Positions 10,710 through 21,829 of a DNA stretch of 64,000 nt are shown here, piece after piece (position 1 is the first letter of the stretch; each line of letters starts with the position of its first letter). Made by a program: the position numbers and the translations under genes. The DNA comes from Symbiotaphrina buchneri (taxonomy: Eukaryota; Ascomycota; Symbiotaphrinales; Symbiotaphrinaceae). The DNA lies in contig BCIG01000030.1 of assembly GCA_001599915.1 (NCBI GenBank), positions 1-64,000 of the forward strand. The letters are read 5' to 3'. Below the pieces are notes generated by a model. That model had not been told where the DNA came from. It saw nothing but the letters and a program-made list of their open reading frames with translations, and did no database searches.

Positions 10710-11623
10710 ATGTCGCATCCCGTAGCCATCGTCATCGGCGCCGCGTCCGGCATCGGCCTGGCGCTAACCAAACACCTTCTCTCCCGAGACTACAAAGTCA
10801 TCATGGCGGACCTCGCACGGAACGGCCCCAGCGTCGCCGCTTCGCTCAACTCCCCCAACATCCTCTACATCCCGACGGACGTGTCGGACTGGGATCAACA
10901 AGCATCGCTATTCGCGCGGGCCTTCGAGTGGGGCGGCGACCGGCTAGACTTCCTCGCGGCCAACGCGGGGATTGATGATCGGCAGTCGCTGTATGAAGTC
11001 CCTGCGGATATCAATGCGCCGCCGCAGAAACCGAACTTGAAATGCGTTGAGGTGGATTTGATTGCGGTGTATTATGGCGTGTGGCTGTTCAAACATTATG
11101 CGAGAAGGAATCGTGTTAAAGGCGGCAAAGTGGTTATTACTGCTAGCCCTGCGGGACTGTATCCGGCGCCGACGAATCCGCAGTATTCAATTGCCAAGTT
11201 TGGGGTATGTGTTTTCCGAACGGGGGTTATATTGACAATTGTATTACACATATGAATCATACTGACGGAGTGCTGATCGACCAGTGCGTCGGCCTCACGC
11301 GCGCCGCAGGTCCCATCTTCGCAAAAGAGAACATCACTATCAACGCCATCTGCCCATGGCTCATCGCGACTGGCCTCGCGCCGGCGGGGCTGCTGGATAT
11401 CTTCCCCAAGGAGCACATGACGCCCATGGAGACGGCGCTGCGGGCTTTCGATATGTTCATTGACGACGATAGCCTGACGGGCCAGATCGCGGAGCTGTCG
11501 CTGGATAAAATTCATTTGAGGCAGCAGCATGACTTCCCGGATGATAATGTTAGGTGGTTTATGACTGAGGGAGGGAAGTATATGGAGGATGCGTATAAGA
11601 ATGTGCCGCCTAGACCGGAGTGA
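10710..11623 (+). CDS. Short-chain dehydrogenase (15-hydroxyprostaglandin-dehydrogenase-like)
   Basis: Two exons, 10710-11204 and 11285-11623, give 277 residues, a classical SDR length. Motifs: cofactor GAASGIGLAL (residues about 9-18), DVSDWD, AANAGI, the catalytic Ser in VVITASPAG, and YSIAK (Tyr and Lys). The intron falls just after the Tyr-Lys motif. Such fungal proteins oxidise or reduce secondary alcohols with NAD(H). Substrate unknown. The C-terminal half (PWLIATGLAP, LTGQIAELS) follows the usual pattern. An upstream in-frame ATG at 10626 is less likely, since the nucleotide-binding strand normally starts within ten residues. Confidence 0.88.
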
Positions 11624-12355
11624 ATTTATTAGAGGGGTCTGAGAGGATACTGGTCGAGAGGGGAATCTGGGTCGGATCCCTGTTTCTCTTTGCTGGTAAC
11701 GCCTGTGTTTAGCATATCAAACAAGAAAGATATATCCAGAATGCAGCAATCGCATGCTGATAATCCCCTCTGCCGTTCAATGGATAATCATGGTCTTATA
11801 GATTTCTCAACCAAGTCCTACGTAAACTGCGCTCGCAACCAGTCGTTGGTCTGCCGTCATTCATCTGCCTTGCAAGAACATCCAGCAAGAGTCCTCTACA
11901 AACACTGCGCATATTAATGAGATCATGAAAACTATCTGACTCCAATCATTCTGAGTCGTTTTCTCCCTTTGTCTCTGTGCCGGAGTTGCCGAAGGATCAT
12001 GACGCACAGGTGGTTGGCGAATCATGATGTCATATCGAGTGCGACACCCTCTCGCGCGAGAAAACCACCAATGAGCAAGCTCCTCCACTCCTCCACAACG
12101 CCTTGCGCGACAATTTTCCGAGACGCGAAGGTCCACATCTGCCATCGATTCTCGCACGAGGAGAGACTGAAGTACAGTAACATCGCCCGCCCCACATTAC
12201 ACGCATGAGATCCGGGCCTTGCGGAACCTATAAGTAGGGTGCCCTCGCAGAAAGGCCCAAGAGCTCTATCCAAGTTCTCAAGCCGTCATTTCACAGGCCC
12301 GCCGTTGCTACCGCCTCTGCTCTACGACCAATCGGAAACGTCATATTGAACGAAG
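11624..12355. other. Intergenic, about 730 bases
   Basis: No gene recognised. Near its right end is a CCAAT box (CGACCAATCGG, about 12325-12335) and a TATA-like element at 12229-12236, both suited to the downstream flavoprotein. Confidence 0.5.
12229..12236 (+). promoter_or_regulatory. TATA-like box (TATAAGTA)
   Basis: About 120 bases upstream of the ATG at 12356. Confidence 0.45.
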
Positions 12356-13813
12356 ATGTCGGACCCCAACAACCCAAACATCAAGAGCCGGTCAACGCCG
12401 CAGTGGGCGTTGTATCAGAGGGAGCTTTTCCAAGGACCGGAGATTGGGGAGATCCCACCGTTCAACACTGGTGAGATTCTTTCTGTGCTGAAGTGAATTC
12501 GAAGGCAATAATCACACAGCCGACTGACACCGTCATCTAGACCCTGCCAAACTCGAGGAACTCGCTGAGAAGCGGCTAGCTGAGGCGGGATGGTAAAACG
12601 TCCCCATAGCCACAATCCCATGACTATGCAACGTCTAACCTCTTCTATGACAGGTACTATTCAGCCTGCAATGCCGGAAACTCCTGGACCCATCTAGCTA
12701 ACCGACAAGCCTTCTACCGGCACCGATCGTCCCACGGCAACTGGTCGACACGAACAAACGCGACACGGCGACCGAGATATTCGGACACAAGGTCTCCGCG
12801 CCCATCGGCTTTGCGCCCATCGGGATCAACCGGATCTACCACCCCACGGGCGAGCTGTCCGTCGCTCGCGTAGCGAAAGAGCTGAACCTCATCTACTCGC
12901 TCTCCTCAGCCGGCAGCTACTCCATCGAGGACGTCGGGGAAGCCAACGGCTCCGGCCCGCGGTTCTTCCAGCTCTACCAAAGCCACGACGACGAGCTGTG
13001 CATCAGCATGCTGAAACGCGCGTTCCAGTCCGGCTTCGACGTGTGCATGCTGACGACGGATACGTGGCAACTGGCATGGCGGCACAACGACGTCTCGACG
13101 GCGAACTACGCTTTCTATCACGAGCACGGCGCCGGCGATATCGGCCTGCGCGACCCGGTGTTCCAGAAGCGCCTCAAGGAGGCGGGCATTGATTCCAGGA
13201 AGGAGCCTAAGAAAGCGGGCGCGAAGTGGATCGACGAGAATATCTGGCATGGCAAGGCACATACCTGGGAGAAGTTGCCGTGGGTGATTAAGCAGTGGAA
13301 ACAGATCTCTGGTGGTAGGCCGTTCTGCTTGAAGGGCATTCAGAGCGTGGCGGATGCCAAGAGGGCGGTGGAGATGGGCGTGGACGGCATCGTCGTGTCA
13401 AACCATGCTGGTCGGCAGGTGGACGGCGCGATTGCGAGCCTGGACGCCCTGGAGAAAATCGTCGACGCCGTCGGAGACAAGATCTATGTTCGTATCCCCC
13501 CCCCCACGTCCTAAAATATCCACTAATACCACTGTTTACGCAGATCATGTATGACAGCGGTGTGCGCGGCGCGGCCGACGTCTTCAAGGCGCTTGCCCTA
13601 GGCGCCAAATTCGTCTTCGTAGGCCGGCTCTGGGTCTGGGCGCTCAGTATCGCTGGCGAGCCGGGCGTGAGACATGTCATGAAGGGTCTCCTGGCGGAGT
13701 TTGATATATTGATGAATTGCGCGGGGTATCAGTCTGTGGATCAGATCACTCGAGAGTCGGTGGACTCGCTTCCGAATTCTTCGTGCCTGATTGCGGAGAA
13801 GTCGAAGATCTGA
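12356..13813 (+). CDS. FMN 2-hydroxyacid oxidase, lactate 2-monooxygenase-like, one apparent frame break
   Basis: Exons 12356-12470, 12541-12592, 12654-13487 and 13544-13813. Sequence features match the lactate 2-monooxygenase branch of FMN alpha-hydroxyacid oxidases: SAPIGFAPIG, FQLYQSHDD, CMLTTDTWQLAWR, FCLKGIQS, GIVVSNHAGRQVDGA (catalytic His; the common HGGR reads HAGR), YDSGVRGAADV and GRLWVWALSIAG. Near 12725 the frame slips by one base (YRH then IVPRQLVDTN). Adding one base restores both conservation and the phase of the last intron, so the gene is otherwise intact at roughly 420 residues. The C-terminus EKSKI resembles a weak PTS1. Expected reaction: L-lactate or a related 2-hydroxyacid plus O2. 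Substrate not determinable here. Confidence 0.85.
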
Positions 13814-14019
13814 AGATGGGACAACAGCTGTTCACGGCAACTAGGGTTAAAACACGAGTGGAAATGATAATGAATGTCTCTTCATATTTCGCATAGGCTT
13901 ATGAGTGGATGTCTTAGTGCTGAAGAACGGCCCCTAATGCCTCGTAGTCTACCACCTTACTAAGCCCGGAGTTCTCCCCGAGTCGTGAAGTCGCTACTAC
14001 TTTTACTTTCTACAACCAC
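13814..14019. other. Intergenic spacer
   Basis: 3' flank of the flavoprotein and leader of the following regulator remnant; nothing recognised. Confidence 0.4.
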
Positions 14020-15071
14020 ATGATGGTCACACCACATTGTGCACGCTGTGGGGATCCCTTCGAGATGCCATCGAATCCATCCGATAAACCAATTATGCGT
14101 CCGTCTCGGAGCATCAAACGTGTACGACCGAGTTACAGCTGCCACGCGTGCCGAAGACGCAGGGTGGGTTGCGACAAAGTAGGGCCTCCCGCAGTCCATC
14201 TGCGCATCGCAAACTCCCCGTGCTTTGCTGACCATCCTTACAGATCCAAGGCGTACTGCATGCTCTACAAGCCCTACATCAAGAACCCCGACAGCACGAT
14301 CTGGAAGCACGTACGAGTCAGGTAACCCACTCCCCAATCCTCCACACCTCCCTATACTCCCACTAACCACCACCTCACCAGCGCCATCAAAAACTGCCAC
14401 TCCTTCATCCACTCCTTTATCAGCATGTGCACCTTCGCGCCCTTCCACCCCTTCTACTGGCTCTACCCCGGCTCCTACCAGCCACTCCACGCGACCGCCG
14501 TCCTCCTCGCAGACCTCATCAACAGACCCGCCTCGGCCGAAGCCCCCCGGTCGCGTGTACTTATCGATAAGCTCTTTTCTCTGCTGGATCTGGATGGCAT
14601 CGTGGGCGAAGAAGATGGTGTTCCGGCGCCCAGACAGCTTACGGAGAGTGGGAGGGGCGCGTGGGCGTTTCTGAGGAGGCTTAGGACGAAGGCGTGGGAG
14701 AGAGCGGGGATGGATCCGGAGATTTTGTGGGCGGATGCGAGGAGTGAGGAAAAGGTTCCAGGACTGTCGGAGGAGGAGCAGCACCAGTCAGCGGAGGGCG
14801 GGATGCAAGGAAACGGGGAGCCTTCGGCTTCGACGCACCCAGGACAAGAGAACGCTTTATGCGATCCGTCTTCTGCTGCAGACTTTCCTGCATTAAGCTC
14901 AATCCATGCGCGGGTCAAGAGTGTGTCGCGGATGGTGTACAACCGAACCAGCAGGAACCGGGAGTGCTAGGGTTGGATGAGGATCAACCAGTGATCGATT
15001 TCGATTGGGCGGAGTGGGGCTCGCTGCTGGAAAGTTGTTTCAACCTGCCTGATATTACACAGACATTGTGA
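14020..15071 (+). pseudogene. Internally shortened Zn(II)2Cys6 regulator
   Basis: The N-terminus carries the first half of a zinc cluster, SCHACRRRRVGCDK, where such genes often have an intron. Instead of the second half and about 300-500 residues of linker, the sequence passes directly into a typical regulator C-terminus: YKPYIKNPDSTIWKHVRV, an intron (about 14322-14381), then AIKNCHSFIHSFISMCTFAPFHPFYW, HATAVLLADL and EAPRSRVLIDKLFSLLD-like blocks. A terminal DWAEWGSLLESCF block is in a different frame from the preceding exon, so there is also an unresolved splice or frame break near 14900-14950. I read this as a regulator with a large internal deletion. A misjudged small intron set is the alternative. 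Confidence 0.5.
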
Positions 15072-15398
15072 GAAATGCTCTCGCAGCATAACTATAATAG
15101 TATATATACAAACCCCGAGATAGTTTCGGTCCACTCTCTTGGTTCAACAACACTTCTGTACAGGACCTCCCCATCAGGATTTTCTTTAACCTTCCAACGA
15201 CATCAGACTATCGTACAAAACATATCTTACACGCTATTCCAACCATGCTCCAACAAAAGCACTCCACCATCCAATGCCTAATAATAATACAGGCCTTAAA
15301 GCCTTAACCCACAGATGCCTTTTCCACACATACTAGTACAATAACAAACAGCGTACTAGTACAATACTGTTACAGACGAGGACTTCTCTCCCTTTGAT
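15072..15398. other. Intergenic, about 330 bases
   Basis: AT-rich convergent 3' flanks. The string ACTAGTACAATA occurs twice, at about 15332 and 15354, as a short direct repeat. No gene. Confidence 0.5.
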
Positions 15399-16573
15399 TC
15401 AAGTGACAATCGGGAAATCGTTCCCGGACTGCAGCCGCGAGACGGCGAAGTTGACGGCGTCCGTCTGCCACTGCGAGTTGATGTACGTCCAGTGCGCGCC
15501 GTCGGGTGGGTCGTATACTGAGCCTGTGCAGAGGTAGTCGCCGCTATATCCAGAGTAAGACTTGTCAGCTTCTTGCCAGTACTTCATGAAGAAGGGGTGG
15601 CCGAGATGGCATGGCGCGTTGATGAAAGGGTAGAACAGCCGAACACAAGAGCAAAAGAAGAAAGCAACACCGAGCAGAGACAGGATTGCGGGGGATAAGG
15701 AACTTACACCAAGCAGAAATCCGCCGTGACATCCTCCAGTGTAATCGGCGTGCCGAGGCCCTCAGCCTGGCCGCACACCGATGTCCCCGTCGTGGCCGTA
15801 CCTTGGTTCTCGATGCGATCTTGATGCCAGAAGCAGCTGCGCGCTCCCGCGTTAGCGCTTGCTTTTTCGGGACATGTGTGGATGGATGGATAGATAGACG
15901 TACTTTCCGTATAGAATCACGGCAGCAATGGGAGGACGCAGCAGGGCAGGGTTGTTCATCGCGAGGACTGCGCGGAGAGAGGAAAGATTAGCGCTCGTCC
16001 ACGAACAATCGGTCAGGGGACCCGGAGAGGAGGGTGCCTCGTGCTTGGGACTAACCTTGTTCAATGGTACCGTAACTGTAGCCTGCCGAGCGAGAGAGTT
16101 GTCAGCTGCGCGGAACGCGCACGAATGAGGGACGGAGGGACGAACCGAAGAGGACGAATTTCACGTCAGGACACTCGGCCGTATTTGTCGCGACGGTCTC
16201 GACGATCTCGAGGGATCCAGCGGTGGCGTCGGAAATGAGCTCTACAGGGTCGGTGTTGGGGCCGTCGTCTGGAGGAGCTGGAGGAGTTGTTCAGAATCCA
16301 TAGGCACGAAAATCGAACGGCCCGAGAGGATGTCCTCCTGGGGAATAGGGTCGACCACTTACACTGCGTCTGTAGAATGTATCTCTCGCCGCCTGGTAGA
16401 GCGTCTAGTAGCTGATATGTTGTGGGACTGGTCCATGTCCCCTCCATGTCCGCCAAGCCGGGTGCTTCAATGACGATGTAGGACGGGCAGCTGTCCCGCT
16501 TCTTGGGGGTAACGGGGACGGAGCTGACGAGGGCCGAGAAGGCCAGGAGGAGGGTGAGGTGCGACCACATCAT
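15399..16573 (-). CDS. Secreted cutinase-family (CE5) esterase
   Basis: About six exons. The first (from 16573) encodes a signal peptide (LTLLLAFSALVSS) followed by a Lys-Arg processing site and a CPSYIVIEAPG strand. Later exons give DPVELISDA, CPDVKFVLFG joined across an intron to YSYGT (nucleophile Ser; cutinases normally have GYSQG), then PPIAAVILYGK. The last exon, joined through a GTAAGT donor, supplies the catalytic Asp in GDYLCTG and His in GAHWTY. Cysteines at the nucleophile-flanking and acid positions fit the family disulfides. Likely an extracellular acetylxylan-esterase or cutinase-like hydrolase of plant polymers. The stop is at 15399. Exon joins between 15590 and 15840 are the least certain. 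Confidence 0.8.
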
Positions 16574-17249
16574 TGATTATTCTGTACGTGCCCACTGGAT
16601 GAGAGTTGAAGATTCTCTGTTATGAGAGATGTAGAGATGTCAGTGAGGAGAAGCTTTCAACGACGCAGGTGGTCTTGGAAGCTTAATGTAAGGTTAACAA
16701 GACTCCGTACCCAAATGACGCATCTCCAGCTCCTCCCTTGCAGCCAAGGAAAGCCACACTCGACATTGGGAGTAAACACGATCTACTGCCCAGCTCTGCC
16801 ACGGAAATGATCTGCAGCGGATCTTCTCCTGCTGTACCCAATTTGGCCCCCTTCCGGCGGGACATTTCCCATTTACGTAAATGATCACCCTCATTGAGCA
16901 TATCAAGCTTTAAGCTTGAGTTATGATTGGGTTGGAGGGTCAGCCACGCGAAGGCCAAGGACGCCAGTACCTGGACGTCATTTCTCCAAAACTGCCAACC
17001 AACCGCACGGGCTAGTCCCGTGTGGGGTACGACAGTTTTGAGCTCGGCGAACCGAGCGTTTTGGCTGTGTGCGAAATCCGGTTTTTGCGGATCGCAGGGG
17101 CAACAACAGGATGAGCGATGCAGGGTCTGCGCTTAGCCATCGCAACGGGGATCATCGCGGGAGGCGCTATATTTATACCTGCTCAGTAGTCTTCGGAGGC
17201 GCCTTGCCTTCATTAGCAATATCATTATATTGCTAACATTGCCATAATA
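16574..17249. other. Intergenic, about 680 bases
   Basis: No gene recognised. Contains a perfect hairpin at 17214-17235 next to the regulator's 3' end. Confidence 0.5.
17214..17235. repeat. Perfect 9-bp inverted repeat, 4-base loop
   Basis: TAGCAATAT and its exact complement ATATTGCTA flank CATT, in an AT-rich patch downstream of the regulator on the minus strand. Could aid 3'-end formation, or be chance. Confidence 0.7.
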
Positions 17250-18632
17250 TCAGAGCATTGTGGAATATCCCCGGGAACCACTCCTACCAGTCCCACTGCA
17301 CGTTACATAGCCCCTAACTCTCTCGCCCACATTATTAGCTATGCGCTGTAACCGGGCGTCCTCAATCATTAGCTTGGCATCAAGCTCAGGCGAGGAGTCA
17401 AGTGCGCCCAAGGAGAACGATTCTCAGTATTTGATGAAAGAAGCGCAAGAATGACACTGTGATAGGCTCAGGGCCGGCAGATCCAGTCTCCTTCTGAATA
17501 CGTTCAAGATCAATGAGCCACGAATCTAGAGTGTTCAGCAGAGCTGCTTTCTCGGATAGGAGTTGAAGAGCGGATCCTAGCAATTGCACTTGTGATACTT
17601 CGTCGAGGAACTTGAGTGTTGAAACACCGATCCTTGTAAGCTCTTTCCGCATGTCGGGTGCGATTTTGTGAAGAGCGCGAGACTCAACAGGCTGTTGATG
17701 AGGCGAGATTGGACACCCCGACAACGTTGCTGCGCTCACGTCCGCTGCTGTTGGCGGCTCTGCGAATTTACATGGTGCCACGAACAGCTTAATGATGAAG
17801 ACATCCAACAAGGGTAGTTTCCCGCGGTGCGCCGGGACCAATTTGTTGGCATCGACAAGACTCGGCCTGGCCCGATACTCATGCATGATCCTCAATCCTC
17901 GAATGACATGCTGAGCCATAGCAGCATAATTCTTCCTCACCTGCTCAATGCTGATAAAGACCTGACAGCAAAGCAGTGCCGACCTCAAGACCTCGGAGCC
18001 CGGAGACGACAAGTAAGACGCCAGACCGCCCAAAGCCATCCCGTATTGCTGAAGCCCATAGTGATGGCCCGGGGTCTGCTGCGCGGCTGACGCCGGACCG
18101 TCTCCGGACGTGACGAGATCTTCCCGCAGAGCTCTCAGGGATGAGATGGCGTGCCGTATTGGCGCCTCACTCAGGCTGGCTTGTAGCACTGCTCGGGCTT
18201 CCTCGTCGCAGTCTAGTTGCACGTTGAAGAGCGTTTTGGTGTGGAAGTAGCGATTGAGAATGTCGATGTCCATTGGACTGATCTCAATGAAGGTGGGCCG
18301 CAGCGGTTGTAAACAAACTTCAGGCTTGATGCTGCGGGCATGGGTGCTCTTGATGGTGTGGCTGGTGTAATGTCTGAAGTGAGACTCGAGCCATCGCAGG
18401 TACGACCAGTTCTGACGCATCTTTGGCAGAACGGCTTATTCTCGTCGCATTTGACCTTCCTAATTCTGTTCGTATTTTAGCACATGGACTGCAAAGCCGG
18501 CCACAATGCTAGATTCGAAATCTTGGGGCGTGGACGGTGATAGGATCTTGCTGACCTGCAGGTTGCACAACCGGTTTTCACCTTGGTTCTACATCCAATG
18601 TTCCGTTTGCCAGCCACAACGCTTCCGGCCAT
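17250..18632 (-). CDS. Zn(II)2Cys6 transcription factor, two apparent frame breaks
   Basis: Exon 1 is 18632-18556 and the intron 18555-18466. Joined, they give a canonical cluster CATCRIRKVKC, CDENKPFC, CQRC and CVRTGRTCDG near residues 23-50. After CDG the frame slips by one base between 18388 and 18389; with one added base the next residues read YESHFRHY, the usual continuation. The body has DILNRYFHTKT, LRSALLCCQVFISIEQVR and ILRIVLLG. Near 17408 the frame slips again: read straight it stops at 17398, with one base fewer it continues LDSSPELDAKLMIEDARLQRIANNVGERV, a typical regulator tail, ending at 17250. Target genes unknown. Assembly error and recent decay are both possible. Confidence 0.75.
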
Positions 18633-19146
18633 CGTTGGGCGGCGGGTGGAACATATGAGGCTTGCCCAGCAGCGCCTTGGAAAAGGGGGGAAGTTCGTAT
18701 TAAGCAAGGATACCGAGCCGACAAATCAATCGATGTAGCATGAATCATCCCCGGAATGATGAGGATGGCGAGTAAGTTTCGGTTCAAGTGGTTGAGACTC
18801 GGCGAAGCCGCAAGGCTGGGCGGCCGGACATAGGAGTTAATTACTCCATTAGGTAGAGAAAGCGAACCGACCAATCAAACATCCTCTTAGAAATGGTGTC
18901 ATCTACCATCCATCCCAAGTCGAGGGGTAGCTGCGTTCCGAGCCCTCTAAATCTCAATACTCTCAAACCGAAGAGAAGCCACCAGGACCCTGTGGACACC
19001 GCTAGCCCCTGTCCCGGCAGGATGGCTCCGCCTTTATATACCGCGCGGCGGGCCCCCTCTCTCTCTCGACGTTTCTACTTGTACAAATGTCAAGACTCAT
19101 CAATAATAGCTCCAGATTCACGTCGAAACTATTGCACAGTTCGAAA
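18633..19146. promoter_or_regulatory. Divergent region, regulator / glutathione transferase
   Basis: About 510 bases between divergent starts. It includes a CCAAT box (GACCAATCAAA, about 18869) and a TATATA at 19035-19040, about 107 bases before the transferase ATG. Confidence 0.5.
19035..19040 (+). promoter_or_regulatory. TATA box (TATATA)
   Basis: About 107 bases upstream of the glutathione transferase ATG. Confidence 0.45.
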
Positions 19147-19950
19147 ATGCCAGCTTTTACTCTGTATGGCGCTCGCGGTTCGACGAACACCGATCGTGTC
19201 CGCCTGACGCTCGCCGAAGGCGGCTTTACGGATTATGAACTCGTGCTCCTCAATCTCCAGAAAGGGGAGCAAAAGGTATGTGACTCCCAGATTGTATGAT
19301 ATGGATGCCTACCAGAACCAATATCTCTTCTTTTCTCGACTCATCAAATAATTGTGCCCCTGCCTCCAATGCTCAATTCTCATTAGGGCTAATGCCATTG
19401 CCCACAGTCCGAAGAAAACAAGAAACGTCACCCCTGGGGTAAAATCCCCGTGCTAACCGCCGCCGACGGATTCACTCTTTACGAGAGCCGTCCCATCTGC
19501 AAATACCTCGCGACGAAGTACTCCTTCCCGCTTCTCCCTTCCCCCGCCGACATTGAAGCCACGGCATTATTCGACCAAGCCCAAAGCGTGGAAACACTCT
19601 ACTTTTCCGAGCCGGCTGGTCGCATCTCCTTCGAGAAATTCGCGAAGAAGATGTTCATGGGCCTGCCTGCTGATGAGGCTATCGTGGCGGATGCCCTCAA
19701 GGCGGTCGAGCTGTTTTTCGATGTTGCAGAGCGGATTTTAGGGCAGAGGGAGTATATGGCGGGGAAGGAGTTCTCGCTCGTGGATATCTATTATATCCCG
19801 CTGATTCAGAGGCTTTTTGCATGTGGGTATGGAGATGTCATCCGCGGGCGGGAAGCGGTGAGTGCGTGGTGGGACCGCTGTGTGAATCGCGCGGCTGTAC
19901 AGAGGATGTTGGCTGCTGATAGGGAGGCGGCGGTCGCTGGCGGGAAATAG
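19147..19950 (+). CDS. Glutathione S-transferase
   Basis: Exons 19147-19275 and 19408-19950 give 223 residues. The N-terminal thioredoxin fold is clear: FTLYGARGSTNTDRVRLTLAE, then HPWGKIPVL (cis-Pro) and the glutathione-contacting ESRPICKYLA. The C-terminal helical domain has YMAGKEFSLVDIYYIP, the N-capping motif of the family. It conjugates glutathione to electrophiles in the cytosol. Tail-to-tail with a P450 99 bases away, a plausible detoxification pair. An in-frame ATG at 19087 would add 20 residues; I prefer 19147 because the first strand starts right after it. Confidence 0.92.
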
Positions 19951-20048
19951 GTGGGAAGAATGGTGTAATAGTCATTCTTATAATTTATTGCTAGTTGGCT
20001 TCTCATATCTGCTGACTACCGCCGCACCAACATCACCGTCTGACTCGC

Positions 20049-21829
20049 TCACCGCACGTCATCCAACGTCAACTTCGTCTCGCCGTCATAGACTGTCAGC
20101 CGCTCTCTCGCCGCCGCCGCTTCCTCTCGTATCAACCGCGCGATCTTCTCGGAGCGGGGCGTGAAGCGCGCAGGGAAGGGGAGTGGCCGCGAATTCTGCC
20201 CCGCCGTATATGCATTGATATCGAGTTTGACTTCCTGGCCCTAGATCGCCCAGTCAGAAATAGTACACGAGTGGAAAGTGCTGACCCTAGGCTTTGGCAT
20301 ACCTTTTCATCCAAGCCAGGTTCGATATTAAAAGCCCACAGCAAACGCGCCGTCGTCATGAACAATCCTTGCTCAGCCAGCGGCTGGCCGCTGCATACAC
20401 GTCTACCCCAACCGAAGGCATTATGCCCGCGCGGGTTCGGATACGGGCGCTCGAGGCCATTCAAGAAGCGCTCCGGGCGGAAGACGTCCGGGTCCGGGAA
20501 CTCGCGCGGGTTGCGGTGAATAGCCCAATTATTGCCGATGACGCCGGTCACCGCAGGGATCGTGTATCCGCGATAAACGTCGTCCTGGGTAGGCGCGTGC
20601 GGGATACCAGCGAGGACAGCGACGGGCCCCCAGCGGAACATCTCGCGCACCACGGCGCTGATGTAGGGCAGGGATTTCTCATCGCTCCAATCGGGGCTGC
20701 GGTCATGGCCGACGACGCGGTCGAGTTCCTCCTGAGCTTTGTGCTGCGCGTCTTTGAAGATGCACATTGCGAGGATGAGCGTGATGATCGTTGACGATGT
20801 GGTATCGACTCCGCCGCCGATCAGGTTGGACGTCAAGCTTGCGACTTCGCGGTCGGAGAGACCGTGCTCTTCCTGCTCTTTGAGCAGGCGGCGCGAGAAA
20901 TTGGCTTCGGGGGCATGCGCTGCCTCGACGGATAGCGCGTAGAAATACCGCATGAACACCTTGGAGCGGTTCCGCATGAAATTCGGGAGGGCATAGATCC
21001 AGGATGGTAGGTTGGCTAGCTGCGGGAGCGTCTCCATCCAGAAGAGCCCGGGGATGATGAAGTCGACGCCTTGCATCAGGGACATGGCTTGCTGCGCCAC
21101 GTAGTCGTCCTTTTTGGAGATGCGCCGGCCCCATCCCACGATGGAGACGACCGACACGGAGTACCGCTCCACAGACATGACGAAGTCGCTAGCGTCCGCC
21201 ATGAGATCGTAAGTTAGGACCTTGGATTCGTCGCCTTGGAATTGCCGGTAGGTGCGCGCTGCTTGGCTGCCGACGACGTTATGCTGCGATGAAAGAGAGT
21301 CTACCTACCATTAACCGTCGATGCAGCCTCCATCTGTCTCCATACTTTAGCGTCGTGATATTCGTCGTAGTATTATCCAACAAATCGCCCATAACTACAC
21401 ACATCGCCTCGCATTAGCATACCTCTCCCCCCGCAGAGTCACAGACTCCTAGCAACACAAGTTAAGGCACATACCCGTAATTCTCGGCCTTGACGACCAA
21501 ATATCCGCTTTCTTATCCATCAGATCCGACGCCGCCCACGCATCGTTGGCCACCAGCCGCGGCTCGCGCCCTATCCAGATGGTGATGAGTGGCTCGCGGT
21601 ATTGCTTGCTCCAGGCGTCGAACTGCACCCACGGCCGCACCTTCGGGATCTGGAAGTGGTTCCCGACGATTGGTAGGGGGAAGGGACCGGGCGGCAGTTT
21701 GCGTCTCAGCAGCAGCATGCGTACGTAGTCGAGGGTTAGGGCGAGGAGGAGGGCGAGTACGGGGTAGAGGAGGGCCCGGAGGAGAGAGGGAGCCCATGAT
21801 GGGCTGGTGGTGCTGAGGAGAGAAAACAT
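20049..21829 (-). CDS. Cytochrome P450 monooxygenase
   Basis: Four exons in phase: 21829-21475, 21394-21309, 21283-20303 and 20240-20049 (537 residues). An N-terminal membrane anchor (LLRALLYPVLALLLALTL) is followed by the PPGPFPLPIVGN hinge and WRLHRRLM-HNVVG. The I-helix is GGGVDTTSS, the ExxR is EMFR, the PERF block is FRPERFLNG and the heme loop FGWGRRVCSG carries the Cys ligand. The pattern resembles CYP families that act on aromatic or O-methylated compounds (OrdA/CYP64-like), but I cannot assign a substrate. ER membrane enzyme needing P450 reductase. Confidence 0.92.

Noticed and set aside
13960-14784. Minus-strand 274-residue ORF
   Set aside because: Shadow of the shortened regulator; no recognisable motif.
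16900-16920. AAGCTTTAAGCTT near-palindrome
   Set aside because: Short, AT-rich and isolated; chance is likely.
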